A stretch of 64,000 nucleotides of DNA from Polyangiaceae bacterium (GCA_020633205.1 JACKEB010000012.1:372001-436000), one strand, 5' to 3'; shown: positions 1-8,797, counted from the stretch's first letter. A program made the numbers and translations. The notes: generated from the sequence alone by a model not told the origin.

Positions 1-1413
1 CTCGCCGTGTTTCCGGTTCGCGAGAGTAGCGGCAGCCTTACTCCGAAGTACTTTTTGCTCACGGTATGGGCGTATGCCGAGCGAATTTTTATTCCTTGGC
101 CGCAGACGTTCTTCTATCGCCCGCTGGTGATAATCGACGGCGTGGTGCAGGTGCCGCTCTGGATTCTGATTGGGGGTGGCGCGCTGGTCCTGCTGTACAC
201 GGCGCTGGTGGTGCATGCTTTCCGCAAGGATCGCGGAGCCGCGACGTTGCTGCTTACTGCGGTCGCCTTCCTCGGACCTTTGTTGAATTTTCGCCTGACG
301 GGGGTGCCGTCCACCGCCTCGGATCGCTTCCTGTATTTGCCGCTGTTTTTCCTGGTCTGCGGGCTGTTGCGCTTGTGGTCTGACGCCGCCCTCAGGGCTT
401 GGTCGCAGCAGCCGGCGCGGCTCCTCGCGGTAGGGGTCGGGATAGCGTACGTGGGGCTCTTGTGGACCCGGCTCGGTCCCATGCAGCGAGAGGCGGATCT
501 CTGGGAGCACGAGTACGCGCTGCGCCCCGATTCTCCCATTGCCCTGCGGCAAACCGCACGCCGGCTGGCGGCCCAAGGGGAAACTCAGGAGGCCTACAGG
601 CGTTACGTCGCGTCCCTCAGCCCTCAGAGTCGGCGCTACCGTTTGATTGCGTTCCCGTCGGATCAGGCCAGCACGATCGTTGAAATGCGCGGGATTGAGG
701 CTGGTTTCCTGCCGGACGGCGCCACCAAGCGCCTCACCGCGCTCTACGATGAGCTCGCAGAGCTCGAGGCAGGCTATCCCCCGAACGGAGGCCGCCTCGG
801 GATCGACCCTCAAACCTACGCGGCGCTGATCGGCCGGCAAGGGCCGCGCTTGCGGGGAGAACTCGCGCTCCTGGCTTCGCGCCTTGGCCGCCAACTCCAG
901 ACTCAGGCCTACCTACGTAAGATCCCCGCCGAGGACGAAGCGCGCGTCGCCAACGCGATGAACCTTGCCCTGGCCGCGGCGCGCGCCCACGACTGGGCCG
1001 AAGCCGACCGCTGGCTCGGAGTCGAGGCCAGGCTGCAGGAGGTTCACCGCAGCGCCAGCACTCCCGAGGCCCTGGGTGAGCTGAAAGCTCGCATCGCGCG
1101 GTCAAAGCAGGCCCACGCTCGCGCGCGTGAGCTGCCGCAGGAGCAGCGCCAGGTACTCATGGCCCAAGTCGCCGCAGATCTCGGCGCGTACGGCGTCGCG
1201 GCGAGGGGCCTCGAAAAAGCCTACAAGGCCGACCCAAAGTCCCAAGGCATCGCCCAGCTCTACACCCAGGTGTTGGTCGCCTCGCGGCGCGACCAGGCCG
1301 CGAAAGACGTTGTGGCGGCCGCGCTTGGCAAAGACAAGGCAGCGGAAATTGTCGCGGGGATCCGCGCTCAGCTGCCGGAGGCGTTGCGAGACATCCCTGC
1401 CGTGGATGAGTAG
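1..1413 (+). CDS. TMTC-like membrane protein with C-terminal TPR-like region (5' truncated)
   Basis: The reading frame is open to the left edge, so the N-terminal half is outside the window; the GTG at 7 is not a convincing start. The visible part begins with several hydrophobic segments, including a STASDRFLYLPLFF stretch. It continues for about 300 residues as an Ala/Leu-rich helical region typical of TPR-like repeats. The same layout (membrane part, DRFLYLP motif, TPR-like tail) is seen in the protein at 36145-38070, so the two are paralogs. Those proteins resemble the TMTC/DUF1736 group of polytopic proteins with TPR tails, several of which are O-mannosyltransferases. Enzymatic activity here is inference. 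It converges with the next gene, and the two stop codons are directly adjacent. Confidence 0.75.
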   Translation, partial: LAVFPVRESSGSLTPKYFLLTVWAYAERIFIPWPQTFFYRPLVIIDGVVQVPLWILIGGGALVLLYTALVVHAFRKDRGAATLLLTAVAFLGPLLNFRLTGVPSTASDRFLYLPLFFLVCGLLRLWSDAALRAWSQQPARLLAVGVGIAYVGLLWTRLGPMQREADLWEHEYALRPDSPIALRQTARRLAAQGETQEAYRRYVASLSPQSRRYRLIAFPSDQASTIVEMRGIEAGFLPDGATKRLTALYDELAELEAGYPPNGGRLGIDPQTYAALIGRQGPRLRGELALLASRLGRQLQTQAYLRKIPAEDEARVANAMNLALAAARAHDWAEADRWLGVEARLQEVHRSASTPEALGELKARIARSKQAHARARELPQEQRQVLMAQVAADLGAYGVAARGLEKAYKADPKSQGIAQLYTQVLVASRRDQAAKDVVAAALGKDKAAEIVAGIRAQLPEALRDIPAVDE

Positions 1414-2979
1414 TCAATTTCCCGGCGGAATGATCCGGTAGACCACGTAGCGCGGCGTCCAGTTCTCGTAGGGCTTTCCCTGGATTGGGTGAGGTCCCAC
1501 GGGCTCGAGGTGCCAACCCGACTGCTTCAGCCCCGGTTCTAACCGAAACGCGTTGCGATACACGATCAAGTGTTGCGCGCCGTGGCGCCGTACTATCTCC
1601 AGCACCGCTTCCGCCCGCTGCGCTCCGCAGCTCGGTCGCGTCAGCCGTTGGTGCAGCGGGACGGCGTCTGGCGTCTTCAACCCCACGACGTCGACTAACG
1701 GCAGGTCCGTGGCGTACGCCAGGTAACCCGCGTCGTGGATCGCGGTGGGTGAGTCCTTTGGCAGGTTTTGTTCCGCCCAGCGCGCGAGCCCCGCCAGCTC
1801 CGTCTCGGTAAAGTGCCGCGAGCCGCGCGCTTGACGCAGCCCGCCCGAGATATCGTGGCTCACGACTCCCGCGGCGACACCCAGCAGTACGGTAGTGCTT
1901 GCAAGCGCGACGTAGCGCCACCGCTGAGCTGCGCCTTGGATGAAGCCGTAGGCCAAGAGCGGCACGAACACGTACAAGTAGCGGTGCTCGTAGTGGGACA
2001 ATGCCCCAGGGAAACGCATGTAGTATGCTGTCCAGAACACGAGCATGAACCCCAGGGCAATGCGCCCCGGCGCGCTGAAGAGCCCGAGCAGCGCCCCCAG
2101 GCAGAACCAGGGGCCAACCTCCCCCCCAAACTCAAGTGCTGCCCGCCAGGCATGGCTGAATCTGATGGCATCAGGGGCGCAACCCTGGGCAAAGAAGGCT
2201 TGCTTGGCGCTGACCGTTGCCGGCCCCAGGCTGTGAGTTGCGACGCCGTAGGCTAGAAGCCAGGGTAGCGCACCGAGCGCCGCGAAGCCAGCCAATGCCA
2301 ACGCCGGCTTCCAGGAGCGGCGTGCGCGATACACGCGGTACATCGCAAGCAAACCCAGCGGAGCGCTGAGCGCAAGCAATTCCGGGCGGATAAATGGTAG
2401 GACGCCGAGCAACAACCCAAGCAGCGCTGGGCGTCTTGGCGCTGCGGGGCCGCTGAGTACCAGCGCCCACACGATGCCGGCCAACGCGAGCCCCGTCTCA
2501 AGCCCGTTGAACAGCTGATGCACACTGAGCCCGACGCCCAAGCCCGTGACGGTCAGCGCGGCAGCGAACACCCACGAGGTGCGATGCATGAAACAGAGCC
2601 GCAGCAAGCCAAGCGCATACAGCAGCACCGCCAGCCACTGAGTGAGCAGCAGCGCGTGGGGCGGCGCTAACACGAGGAGCGCCAGCGCGACCAACACCAC
2701 ATGGGGCAGGCTCGTGGTGCCATAGAGCGCGGAGACTCCGGGATAGCTTGCGTCTTGTCCCCTGAGCAGGACCTGGGCGTTGTGCAGCGTGATGTACGAG
2801 TCGTCGAAGGGGAACAGCGGCTCCCCCGGCCGTGTGAGGTGATACACGGCACCCGCGAGCGCCCCCAAACTCACCAGCCAGTAGAGCTGCCGCTGTCGGC
2901 GTGGACTCGCGGGTTCAGTCAGCCAGCCCAGGACGATGCTGAGCCAACGCTGAAAGGTGGGGAAGTGGTTGCTGGTCAT
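1414..2979 (-). CDS. GT-C superfamily polytopic membrane glycosyltransferase
   Basis: The 521-residue protein has about ten hydrophobic segments. The first, near residues 30-47, is followed by the acidic motif FPFDDSYI in the first outer loop. An Asp/Glu pair at this position is characteristic of GT-C glycosyltransferases that use polyprenyl-phosphate sugars (ArnT/PMT, AftB-like). The C-terminal 130 residues are soluble and probably periplasmic. The acceptor cannot be told from sequence; surface polysaccharide or protein glycosylation are both possible. The start is ATG 2979, and no strong ribosome binding site is visible. It shares a convergent junction with the truncated TMTC-like gene. Confidence 0.7.
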   Translation of the reverse strand: MTSNHFPTFQRWLSIVLGWLTEPASPRRQRQLYWLVSLGALAGAVYHLTRPGEPLFPFDDSYITLHNAQVLLRGQDASYPGVSALYGTTSLPHVVLVALALLVLAPPHALLLTQWLAVLLYALGLLRLCFMHRTSWVFAAALTVTGLGVGLSVHQLFNGLETGLALAGIVWALVLSGPAAPRRPALLGLLLGVLPFIRPELLALSAPLGLLAMYRVYRARRSWKPALALAGFAALGALPWLLAYGVATHSLGPATVSAKQAFFAQGCAPDAIRFSHAWRAALEFGGEVGPWFCLGALLGLFSAPGRIALGFMLVFWTAYYMRFPGALSHYEHRYLYVFVPLLAYGFIQGAAQRWRYVALASTTVLLGVAAGVVSHDISGGLRQARGSRHFTETELAGLARWAEQNLPKDSPTAIHDAGYLAYATDLPLVDVVGLKTPDAVPLHQRLTRPSCGAQRAEAVLEIVRRHGAQHLIVYRNAFRLEPGLKQSGWHLEPVGPHPIQGKPYENWTPRYVVYRIIPPGN

Positions 2980-3277
2980 ACCCCGGGCGCTCGGCTTTCA
3001 AGCTACCACGCACCAGCACCCCGGGTCATCCGGGCGCGAAGCCCCCAATTTCCTGCCGGATCCGTTCAAGGAAGAGTTTGCTCGGCTGCTTGGTTGAAGG
3101 GACCGACGGCTGCCGTAGGCGCAATGCTTGCTGCAGTGTAGGCGTAGCAGGCGCATGCGTCGAAGACTGCGAGACTCGGGATCCGAACGCGGTGCGCTCG
3201 AAATGGATTGCGTTTCCCTGCGGTTGCTCCGTGAGCTATCACTCGCTACCGCGTAGCCGCGCCTCGGGGAACGGATA

Positions 3278-3790
3278 ATGTACGAGACGCTGTTTGTCAT
3301 TGGTCCCCCGAGGACGCTTTACGACATGATCCCGTTCATCGTGGTGGGTATGTTGCTCGTCGCCTACGGTGTGTGGAATCGCAAGCGTCAGGAGTTGTTG
3401 CGTTGGGTGGCACCGATCATCATCGGGGTGATCCTCGCTGCGCTGGGAGCAGTGGACACAGTGGCATCCCAAGGGAGGCATGAAGCGCTCTACCGGGCTT
3501 ATGCTGAAGGGAGGTGCGAAGTGGTGGAGGGCGTGGTGCACTTGGAGCATGAGGAACCCATCGACGGTCACGACATCGGTGAGTTCGGAAGCGTCGGAGA
3601 TGCGTCGTTCAACATCGGCCACTCCCCGGCTTACGGGACGACTGTCGCACATGGGGGCCTGTTGCGTGAAGGCGAGTGGTTTCGCGTCTGGGTCTACGCT
3701 GGTGCCGTCCTGCGCATCGACCGACCAATGGAAGCGGACGCGCCTGCCAGCGCCACGCCGACTTCAGTTGACTCAACTGTTTTAGAGTAA
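3278..3790 (+). CDS. small membrane protein, first of a tandem paralog pair
   Basis: 170 residues, not recognised as a named family. It opens with MYETLFVIG and has two hydrophobic segments (about 17-35 and 46-63). A soluble domain of about 90 residues follows, with LYRAYAEG near the start and LRIDRP near the end. The downstream gene repeats this plan with the same opening (MSETLFVIS) and same soluble domain, so they arose by tandem duplication. The soluble domain is predicted to be mostly beta strand. A weak GGGGAA lies before ATG 3278. Function unknown. Confidence 0.7.
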   Translation: MYETLFVIGPPRTLYDMIPFIVVGMLLVAYGVWNRKRQELLRWVAPIIIGVILAALGAVDTVASQGRHEALYRAYAEGRCEVVEGVVHLEHEEPIDGHDIGEFGSVGDASFNIGHSPAYGTTVAHGGLLREGEWFRVWVYAGAVLRIDRPMEADAPASATPTSVDSTVLE

Positions 3791-3807
3791 CCTTGTGGAA
3801 ATGAGAC

Positions 3808-4353
3808 ATGAGCGAAACGCTCTTCGTGATCTCCAGTTCGGAGGGGCTTTCGGAACCCATGGGGTTGGTGCTGCTGGGCGTCGGGCTGGCCATCTTTGCG
3901 ATCTTCGCTCCGAAAGAAATTGGCGAACGGAGCACTGTTCTTGCCTCCACCGGACTACGTAAGTCTGAGCGAGTCGCGCTGCTCATTACCGGCATCGGAT
4001 TTTCGGTTCTTGGTGCGTTCCAAGCAAATGACAGCGCGAAACGGCAGGACCGGCTCTACCGAGCCTACGCCGAAGGCAAATGCAGAGTCGTCGAAGGGAC
4101 CGTGCATCTCGATCATGTTCAACCGTGGGAGGGTCATGACCTGGGTGACGTCGTGCGCCTCGGTGATGAGGAGTTCGTTATCGACCATTTTCGTTCCACT
4201 CCCGCCTACCATCAGACGATTGCCTATGGCGGCGTGCTCCGTGAAGGCGCGGCGGTCCGAGTGTGGTTGTATCGGGGAGCTGTCTTGAGAATCGATCGCG
4301 TTCCTCAGACGAGCCCGCCTGGGTCCGAACAAAATCACGACGTTAGCCCATAG
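3808..4353 (+). CDS. small membrane protein, second of a tandem paralog pair
   Basis: 181 residues, paralogous to the gene 17 nt upstream. Shared blocks include [MY/S]ETLFVI at the N-terminus, LYRAYAEG[RK]C, VEG.VHL.H, GHD[IL]G and GAVLRIDR. The hydrophobic segments lie near residues 9-28 and 54-68, and the conserved domain follows the second one. The first ~50 residues are less similar, so the two copies have diverged mainly at their N-termini. The short spacing suggests co-transcription. Function unknown. Confidence 0.7.
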   Translation: MSETLFVISSSEGLSEPMGLVLLGVGLAIFAIFAPKEIGERSTVLASTGLRKSERVALLITGIGFSVLGAFQANDSAKRQDRLYRAYAEGKCRVVEGTVHLDHVQPWEGHDLGDVVRLGDEEFVIDHFRSTPAYHQTIAYGGVLREGAAVRVWLYRGAVLRIDRVPQTSPPGSEQNHDVSP

Positions 4354-4396
4354 GGCCCGGCACGGTGCCGCGCGGTCTTCGAGGGGGCACCGTTCG

Positions 4397-4425
4397 TTGG
4401 GGTGCACGGCCTGAGATGCTAGACT
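4397..4425 (+). promoter_or_regulatory. candidate -35/-10 promoter for the 4432 reading frame
   Basis: TTGGGG at 4397-4402 and TAGACT at 4420-4425 are separated by 17 nt. The hexamer ends 6 nt before ATG 4432, so a transcript would begin at or next to the start codon. Read by eye only. Confidence 0.35.
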
Positions 4426-4431
4426 AGCCTC

Positions 4432-4886
4432 ATGCTTGGCCTCCGAGCTCAGATCGGCATCGTCTTGGGGCTGGTGGCGCTTCCCACGATGCTCACGATC
4501 CTCGGTGCGCAGGTTCGACCAGTTACTTGAAGAGCACAGCGCCACCGCCGCCTCCACCGCTTCCGTACAGCGAGTGGGTCTCGGTGAACCGGATCCCATT
4601 CTCCCCCAAGTGCGTGGAGCAGGCGCTGCGCAATTGCGCGACAGTCGCCCACGTCAGATACACGTCGGCAGGTAGGCCACTGACGTCGGGACTTGCGAGA
4701 GACAACTACCAGCTACAAACATCGAGCGGGGATCTGAGCATGAACATCAGTGACGATGAGACGGTCATTCGCGGGACCGGCGTAGTCGCGACGCTGGAGC
4801 CCACAGTGAAGGAAGTGCAGAGGGCGCTGGAGACGTGCGGAGCAGCTGGTTGGTCCGCTACCCGCCGCACGACGGTGTATCCCTAG
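4432..4886 (+). pseudogene. possible frameshifted small membrane or secreted protein
   Basis: ATG 4432 begins a 32-codon frame whose product is a typical signal/anchor sequence (hydrophobic IGIVLGLVALPTMLTILG). It stops at 4528-4530. Another frame, open from about 4503 to 4886, continues with a Pro-rich stretch. It then encodes a domain of about 100 residues containing two Cys (CVEQALRNC) and ending GWSATRRTTVYP; its third codon positions are GC-rich as in real genes. The simplest reading is one gene with a frame change between about 4505 and 4530. The alternative is a shorter intact gene starting at TTG 4527. No family recognised. Confidence 0.4.
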
Positions 4887-5066
4887 GCTGTCTTCCCGCT
4901 TGCTCGCCCGCCAAGACGTTTCCGTGAGGTGTGCGAGGCCGAAGCTTCTCAACGCCAGGTAGCCGCAACCGAGCGCCCCAAGCGTGCTGGCGAGGCTGGC
5001 AACGAAGAGGATACGTCGAAGCTTGGGGGTTGGGGGGAGGGGCGGTCGCTGGGTGTCTTCGTACAT
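4713..5066 (-). CDS. doubtful small membrane protein, antisense overlap
   Basis: From ATG 5066 on the minus strand the first ~60 codons have coding-like GC-rich third positions. They encode a Pro-rich N-terminus (PPLPPTPK) and one hydrophobic segment (ILFVASLASTLGALGCGYLAL). After about residue 65 the translation looks non-coding and overlaps the plus-strand frame ending at 4886. If real, the gene probably ends near 4886 after a frame change. Low confidence. Confidence 0.25.
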   Translation of the reverse strand: MYEDTQRPPLPPTPKLRRILFVASLASTLGALGCGYLALRSFGLAHLTETSWRASKREDSLGIHRRAAGSGPTSCSARLQRPLHFLHCGLQRRDYAGPANDRLIVTDVHAQIPARCL

Positions 5067-5175
5067 TGCGCTCGGTGGAGGCGCGAGCTTCTCGTTCGCT
5101 GACTTCGTGGCATCTGTGCGCGAAAATGGTTCGGCGAGGGAGCCTTCCGGTAGGCCGTCCGTATCAAGCGCCACG

Positions 5176-5640
5176 ATGCAGAACCTGACGATTCGCTTGG
5201 CTGGCGCGCTCCTGATGGTTGCCCTCACCCCCGCATGCGGCAAACCAAAGCCGTGTACCGACATTCCCGCGACCAAGGAGGCGACGGCGCTCGGAGTCGT
5301 GTTGGACGGCGGGCACCTCTGCAAGGCGGACAGCGGCGTGATCAACGTCGACTACGACAAGCCGCTCGAGCAGGTCGACTCCGACTACATGAGCAAGCTG
5401 AGCGCTGCCGGCTGGAAGGGCGAAAAGGTCTCCGAAGGCAAGAACGGCTCGTCCCTGTTCTTCGACAACGGCAAGAACAAGCTGCTCGTCGTCACGCTCA
5501 AGAACAAGGACCGCAACGTCAGCACCGCCATCATCAAGCACTGCCTGATGATTCGCCCTGACGGCTCCGAGTTCATCCTCGACAGCTGCCTGACGATGAC
5601 CCAGAGCCTCGCGGATAACTTGAAGAAGACGAAGAGCTAG
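5176..5640 (+). CDS. small lipoprotein, unknown function
   Basis: I take ATG 5176 rather than upstream starts because it begins a clean lipoprotein signal: MQNLTIRL, a hydrophobic core, then LTPAC with lipidation Cys at about residue 21. The mature part is about 130 residues, rich in Lys/Asp. It has a pattern (YMSKLSAAGWKGEK...FDNGKNKLLVVTL) similar in outline to small periplasmic domains that alternate strand and helix. There are four Cys in the mature part, possibly two disulfides. Stands alone; no partner can be inferred. Confidence 0.7.
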   Translation: MQNLTIRLAGALLMVALTPACGKPKPCTDIPATKEATALGVVLDGGHLCKADSGVINVDYDKPLEQVDSDYMSKLSAAGWKGEKVSEGKNGSSLFFDNGKNKLLVVTLKNKDRNVSTAIIKHCLMIRPDGSEFILDSCLTMTQSLADNLKKTKS

Positions 5641-5681
5641 ACCGGCCGACGAACTGAGCTGCGGGGCGACCGCGTCCCGTC

Positions 5682-5687
5682 TACACT
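5682..5687 (+). promoter_or_regulatory. -10-like hexamer TACACT before GTG 5694
   Basis: TACACT ends 6 nt before GTG 5694, the same geometry seen before the related antitoxin genes at 9781 and 11752. Consistent with a leaderless transcript; no convincing -35. Confidence 0.3.
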
Positions 5688-5693
5688 CTGCGC

Positions 5694-5834
5694 GTGCTAC
5701 CGCGAGGCGAGCAACTCGAGGTCTTGCTCAAAGATGATGGGCTGGACGATGAAGAGCGGAAGCGCCTGCACCGATCGATTCGGCTGGGGCTTGAAGACGG
5801 TCGTCGGGGGCGGACCGCAGCTGCCGTAGTTTAA
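5694..5834 (+). pseudogene. 5'-truncated antitoxin-like ORF
   Basis: This 46-codon frame starts at GTG 5694. Its pattern, LP.G....LL.DD.LDDEER..LH..I..GL.D...GR, matches the middle and C-terminal half of the antitoxin at 9781-10035 (DELDDEERVLLHAAIEEGLADAE). The first ~20 residues of the canonical family (the MNQLVARVKNGRLVL part) are missing, and so is any toxin. I read it as a decayed or truncated copy. The -10-like hexamer directly upstream leaves open that it is still expressed as a short peptide. Confidence 0.45.
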
Positions 5835-5856
5835 GCGTCAAGCGGCATTGCTTGAT

Positions 5857-5868
5857 ACCGCGGGGAAA
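5857..5868 (+). repeat. intergenic element ACCGCGGGGAAA, copy 1
   Basis: The 12-mer is preceded by TGAT directly (GCTTGAT then the element). Identical copies occur at 15380-15391 and 18252-18263, also outside genes. Role unknown. Confidence 0.4.
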
Positions 5869-6043
5869 AGAGTTGCTCGCGAAACGGTTGGGGAGCTAGC
5901 TGCTTGGCGTCGGACTCGTATGTGAACTGAGAACTCATCCGCAGCGCCCAAAGCCAGAGCAACCATCACATTCAGCATTCAAGTACGCATCCTCGAGCGG
6001 ACGCGCCTTGACGCCAGGCTTGGCGGGAACCCAGCATTCGCTC

Positions 6044-7648
6044 ATGCGCAGGATCCGTGGTGGCGTGATTGTCGGCTGCTTGTTGTTCGTGACGGTGGGC
6101 TGCGGCTCCGACGGCGCGTCGGGAGGCTCCGCCACGGCTGGCTCAGGCGGCTCAGGAGCGCCTGGAGGCAGCGCTGGCTCAGGCGGGCTTGGAAGCAGCG
6201 GAGGCAGCGGTTCGGGTGGGGCTGGTAGTGGCGGCTCTGCTGCGGTTGGAGGCGCAGGTGCGGTTGGAGGCGCAGGCGCGGTCGGGGGTTCGGGCAGCGG
6301 CGCCTCAGGCGCCGTTGGAGGTGCAGCCGGCAGCAGCGCTGGCGGGAGCGGAACCGGCGGAGGAGGCTCGGGGGGAAGTGCGGGCGCGAGCAGTCCGCCC
6401 AGCGAGCCCGGTCTCTGGCTGGCTGACGCGGCACCGAACCACGTGCCCTACGCGAATGCGGCCAATGAGTGGGCGAAGACCAACCGCGGCAAGCAGGTCT
6501 TCAAAGGCATGCTGCTGACCGCTAACTGGGGAACGGTGATGCCCCAGTCCACGGGCACCTTCGACTGGAGCGAGGTGGAGAGCGCGCTCTCGCGCTACGC
6601 CGCGCAGAGCCCGTACCCACTCGCAGGCGCCGTCACCCTACGCGACAAGTTCTGGCACACCATCACGGTGAACGGGACATCCAACCAGACGAGCCACTCG
6701 ACCTACGTCTCATGTATCCCGGAGGATCTAGTCGAGTATTCATCCCCGGGGTTCTCCGATGGCTACATCGCTGCCGACGACCCTGCAGGCTTTCCGTCCA
6801 CGCTCGCGAATGGCAAGAAGTACCGCAACGAGACCCATCGCTGGGTCGTGCTCGATATCGACCGAAAGTTCGTGAAGTACGCCGCGAAGCGCTGGGATCC
6901 GGCGATTCGCGCGGCCTTCAACCTGACCCTCGACGCGGCGGGCAACAGCGCGAGCTTTGGCCGTCATCCCGCCCTCAAGCGGCTCGTGCTCGATGAGTCG
7001 TCTCCGGCTGGCACCAGCAACATCAACGACCTGGTCGACCTCGACTATCCCGACGCCGCCGGCGTGGGCTACGCCGACGAGATCGTGGGGTACGGTCAAC
7101 ACGCGCGGCAGGCGTTCCCGGCGAGCGTCGAGGTGGCCTACAACTTGAACTGGATCCCGCCGAACAACGCTGGGAGCGGGACGCTTCAGGACCGCGCCGT
7201 CGGGGGCGTCGGTCGCTCGGACAGCGGTTTCCTCACGGCACTGACTCCCCTCGACGGTGGGAACTCGAAGCTCCACGTGGGGCTCTATGCGCAGGATCTG
7301 GTCGCGAGCGGCTATCTCTCGGACTACTCGAAGTACGTCTATTCTCAGTTCAAGCGCTATGCGAACGACCCAGCCAGCCCGACCTCCGCGCAGATCACTG
7401 GGGAGACGTGGACCGCCTTCGGGCAGAACGACTTCGGCACGGAGTACGAGGACGTGCTGCTGCGCGCGAGCAACATCGACGGAGCAGGCAATGGCGTCCG
7501 GCAGCTCTATTTCTTGCTGCGGGATACTGCCTTTGCCCCGAACCTCCAATCGAACTCAGGGACGTCGAAGCCGTATCACTACCATAACCTGGTGTGGACG
7601 GCGATCAGCCGCCCAGCGCCAACAGGGCTCTCATTCATGCCCTACTGA
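6044..7648 (+). CDS. lipoprotein with Gly/Ser-rich linker and possible glycosidase-like TIM barrel
   Basis: Start ATG 6044 gives a lipoprotein signal (MRRIRGGVIVGCLLFVTVGC, lipid Cys at 20). A ~100-residue linker of GSGG/GGAG repeats follows, then a domain of about 400 residues. Near the domain start, FKGMLLTANWGTVMP followed by GTFDWSEVE resembles the first strand-helix unit of glycoside hydrolase barrels, where the substrate frame W..(mostly P) and ..DW is common (GH10/GH42-like). Acidic residues in LKRLVLDES and TGETWT are candidate catalytic sites. I cannot assign a GH family. Likely surface-displayed. The convergent neighbour ends 3 nt away. Confidence 0.65.
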   Translation: MRRIRGGVIVGCLLFVTVGCGSDGASGGSATAGSGGSGAPGGSAGSGGLGSSGGSGSGGAGSGGSAAVGGAGAVGGAGAVGGSGSGASGAVGGAAGSSAGGSGTGGGGSGGSAGASSPPSEPGLWLADAAPNHVPYANAANEWAKTNRGKQVFKGMLLTANWGTVMPQSTGTFDWSEVESALSRYAAQSPYPLAGAVTLRDKFWHTITVNGTSNQTSHSTYVSCIPEDLVEYSSPGFSDGYIAADDPAGFPSTLANGKKYRNETHRWVVLDIDRKFVKYAAKRWDPAIRAAFNLTLDAAGNSASFGRHPALKRLVLDESSPAGTSNINDLVDLDYPDAAGVGYADEIVGYGQHARQAFPASVEVAYNLNWIPPNNAGSGTLQDRAVGGVGRSDSGFLTALTPLDGGNSKLHVGLYAQDLVASGYLSDYSKYVYSQFKRYANDPASPTSAQITGETWTAFGQNDFGTEYEDVLLRASNIDGAGNGVRQLYFLLRDTAFAPNLQSNSGTSKPYHYHNLVWTAISRPAPTGLSFMPY

Positions 7649-7651
7649 GAC

Positions 7652-8398
7652 TCAGCGGAACCCCAGTCCAACGCTGAACTCGACGCCGCGAGTCGCTTCA
7701 TAGTCGGGATAGGTGGAGTCGTAGGGATCGCCGTGGGTCAGCACCCACCAGGCGTTTCCGCCGAACAGCAAATCGACGTCGGAGCTTTCGCCCTCGCTGA
7801 CCCGCACGGCAATGCCAAAGGGAATGTGCAGGCGCAGCTCGCGGCGGACCAAGGACGCCGAGGCGGGGAGGGGTCCTTCTTTCGGAAGGTCGCCGGGCGG
7901 CACCTTGTCTTCGGGAAGGTTCATCCAGTGGAACTCGGTGCCCACGCTGAGGTAGCTATCAAGCATGAGCGCAAAAGAGCCGAAACGACGGCTCATGTCC
8001 ACGCCCACACGCGCCCAGGGGCTCGGTGGTAGCACCCGCGCACCCGCCGCCGCAGACAACGCGATCGAGAGGGGCGCGCCGTTGCTCTCCTGAATCGGGC
8101 CGAAACGCGCTTCCGCGAGGTATCGCCCCATGGAGATGACTCCGCCGAACTCGAAGCGCTCCCCGAGCTTGCCGCGGATGCTGCTCTGGGGTGAGGGAAA
8201 GATCGCGATCTTGCCGTCGATGCGGTTGCCGTTGTGGAGCACCACGCTCTGGGGCTCGTAATTGACGACAGGCAGCGAGGCGTCCAGCGCCAGGCCGTGC
8301 TGAGTGATGTCCCCCGTTCGAGGCGCTGCGCCGGGGATGCACCCGCCGAGTGTGGAAGCGACAAGCGCGACGCCAGCCGAATAAGAAAGAAGTCGCAC
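7652..8398 (-). CDS. outer-membrane beta-barrel-like lipoprotein or secreted protein
   Basis: 248 residues starting at GTG 8398 with a signal sequence ending STLGGC (possible lipobox). The rest alternates polar and hydrophobic residues as in beta strands (FALMLDSYLSVGTEF, RELRLHIPFGIAVRV). It ends GVEFSVGLGFR, close to the aromatic-ending last strand of outer-membrane barrels. A Cys lipobox with a barrel is unusual, so lipidation is uncertain. Function not recognised. Confidence 0.6.
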   Translation of the reverse strand: MRLLSYSAGVALVASTLGGCIPGAAPRTGDITQHGLALDASLPVVNYEPQSVVLHNGNRIDGKIAIFPSPQSSIRGKLGERFEFGGVISMGRYLAEARFGPIQESNGAPLSIALSAAAGARVLPPSPWARVGVDMSRRFGSFALMLDSYLSVGTEFHWMNLPEDKVPPGDLPKEGPLPASASLVRRELRLHIPFGIAVRVSEGESSDVDLLFGGNAWWVLTHGDPYDSTYPDYEATRGVEFSVGLGFR

Positions 8399-8468
8399 TC
8401 ACGGCCTACGTTTGGCGGCGGAGTGACCTTCCTCGCGACGGAACTGCGGACTGGCCAGGCGCTATGGG

Positions 8469-8501
8469 TATGCTAGTTTTTCCATGGCTTCCCATGGGAA
8501 A
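8469..8501 (+). promoter_or_regulatory. candidate promoter and operator of the RHH/GNAT module
   Basis: TATGCT at 8469-8474 is a plausible -10. It is followed by an imperfect inverted repeat at 8479-8501 with TTTCC/GGAAA outer arms and two CCATGG palindromes inside. Ribbon-helix-helix antitoxins usually repress their own operon by binding such a dyad just before the antitoxin start (8522). Confidence 0.4.
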
Positions 8502-8521
8502 GCATTTGAAGGCGAGGCGCC

Positions 8522-8797
8522 ATGAGCAAGCAATCTCAAATCTCTGCGACGATCTCCGAAGCAACCAAGGAGCGCCTCGATCGCTTCACCGAGAGCTATG
8601 GGCTCAAGAAGAACTTCGTTGTCGAGCAGGCGCTGTTGTTCTTCATGCAGGCGCGGCTTGAGCTTCCCGATGAAGCGCTGGTTCCCACGCGCTTGGTGGT
8701 CGAGAACAAGGTCTTCGATCGCTTGGTGGAAGCGCTCGAGCATCCCGCAGCCCCGACGGCTTCGCTTCGCCAGCTGATGCATGGCCAAGACGATTGA
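8522..8797 (+). CDS. ribbon-helix-helix antitoxin of GNAT toxin-antitoxin pair
   Basis: 91 residues. The N-terminus SQISATISEATKERLDRFTE followed by KKNFVVEQALLFFM fits a ribbon-helix-helix DNA-binding fold: one strand, then two helices. The C-terminal part (EALVPTRLVVENKVFDRLVEAL) would be the toxin-wrapping tail. The stop overlaps the next gene's start by 17 nt, the usual arrangement in TacA/TacT- or AtaR/AtaT-type modules. Expected to neutralise the acetyltransferase and repress the operon through the dyad upstream. Confidence 0.8.
   Translation: MSKQSQISATISEATKERLDRFTESYGLKKNFVVEQALLFFMQARLELPDEALVPTRLVVENKVFDRLVEALEHPAAPTASLRQLMHGQDD

Noticed and set aside
3078..3278. 66-codon frame upstream of the first small membrane protein
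   Set aside because: Cys-rich translation without pattern, in a 298-nt gap where I see no other gene.
6740..7549. 269-codon minus-strand frame
   Set aside because: Antisense to the Gly-linker lipoprotein; no start signal.
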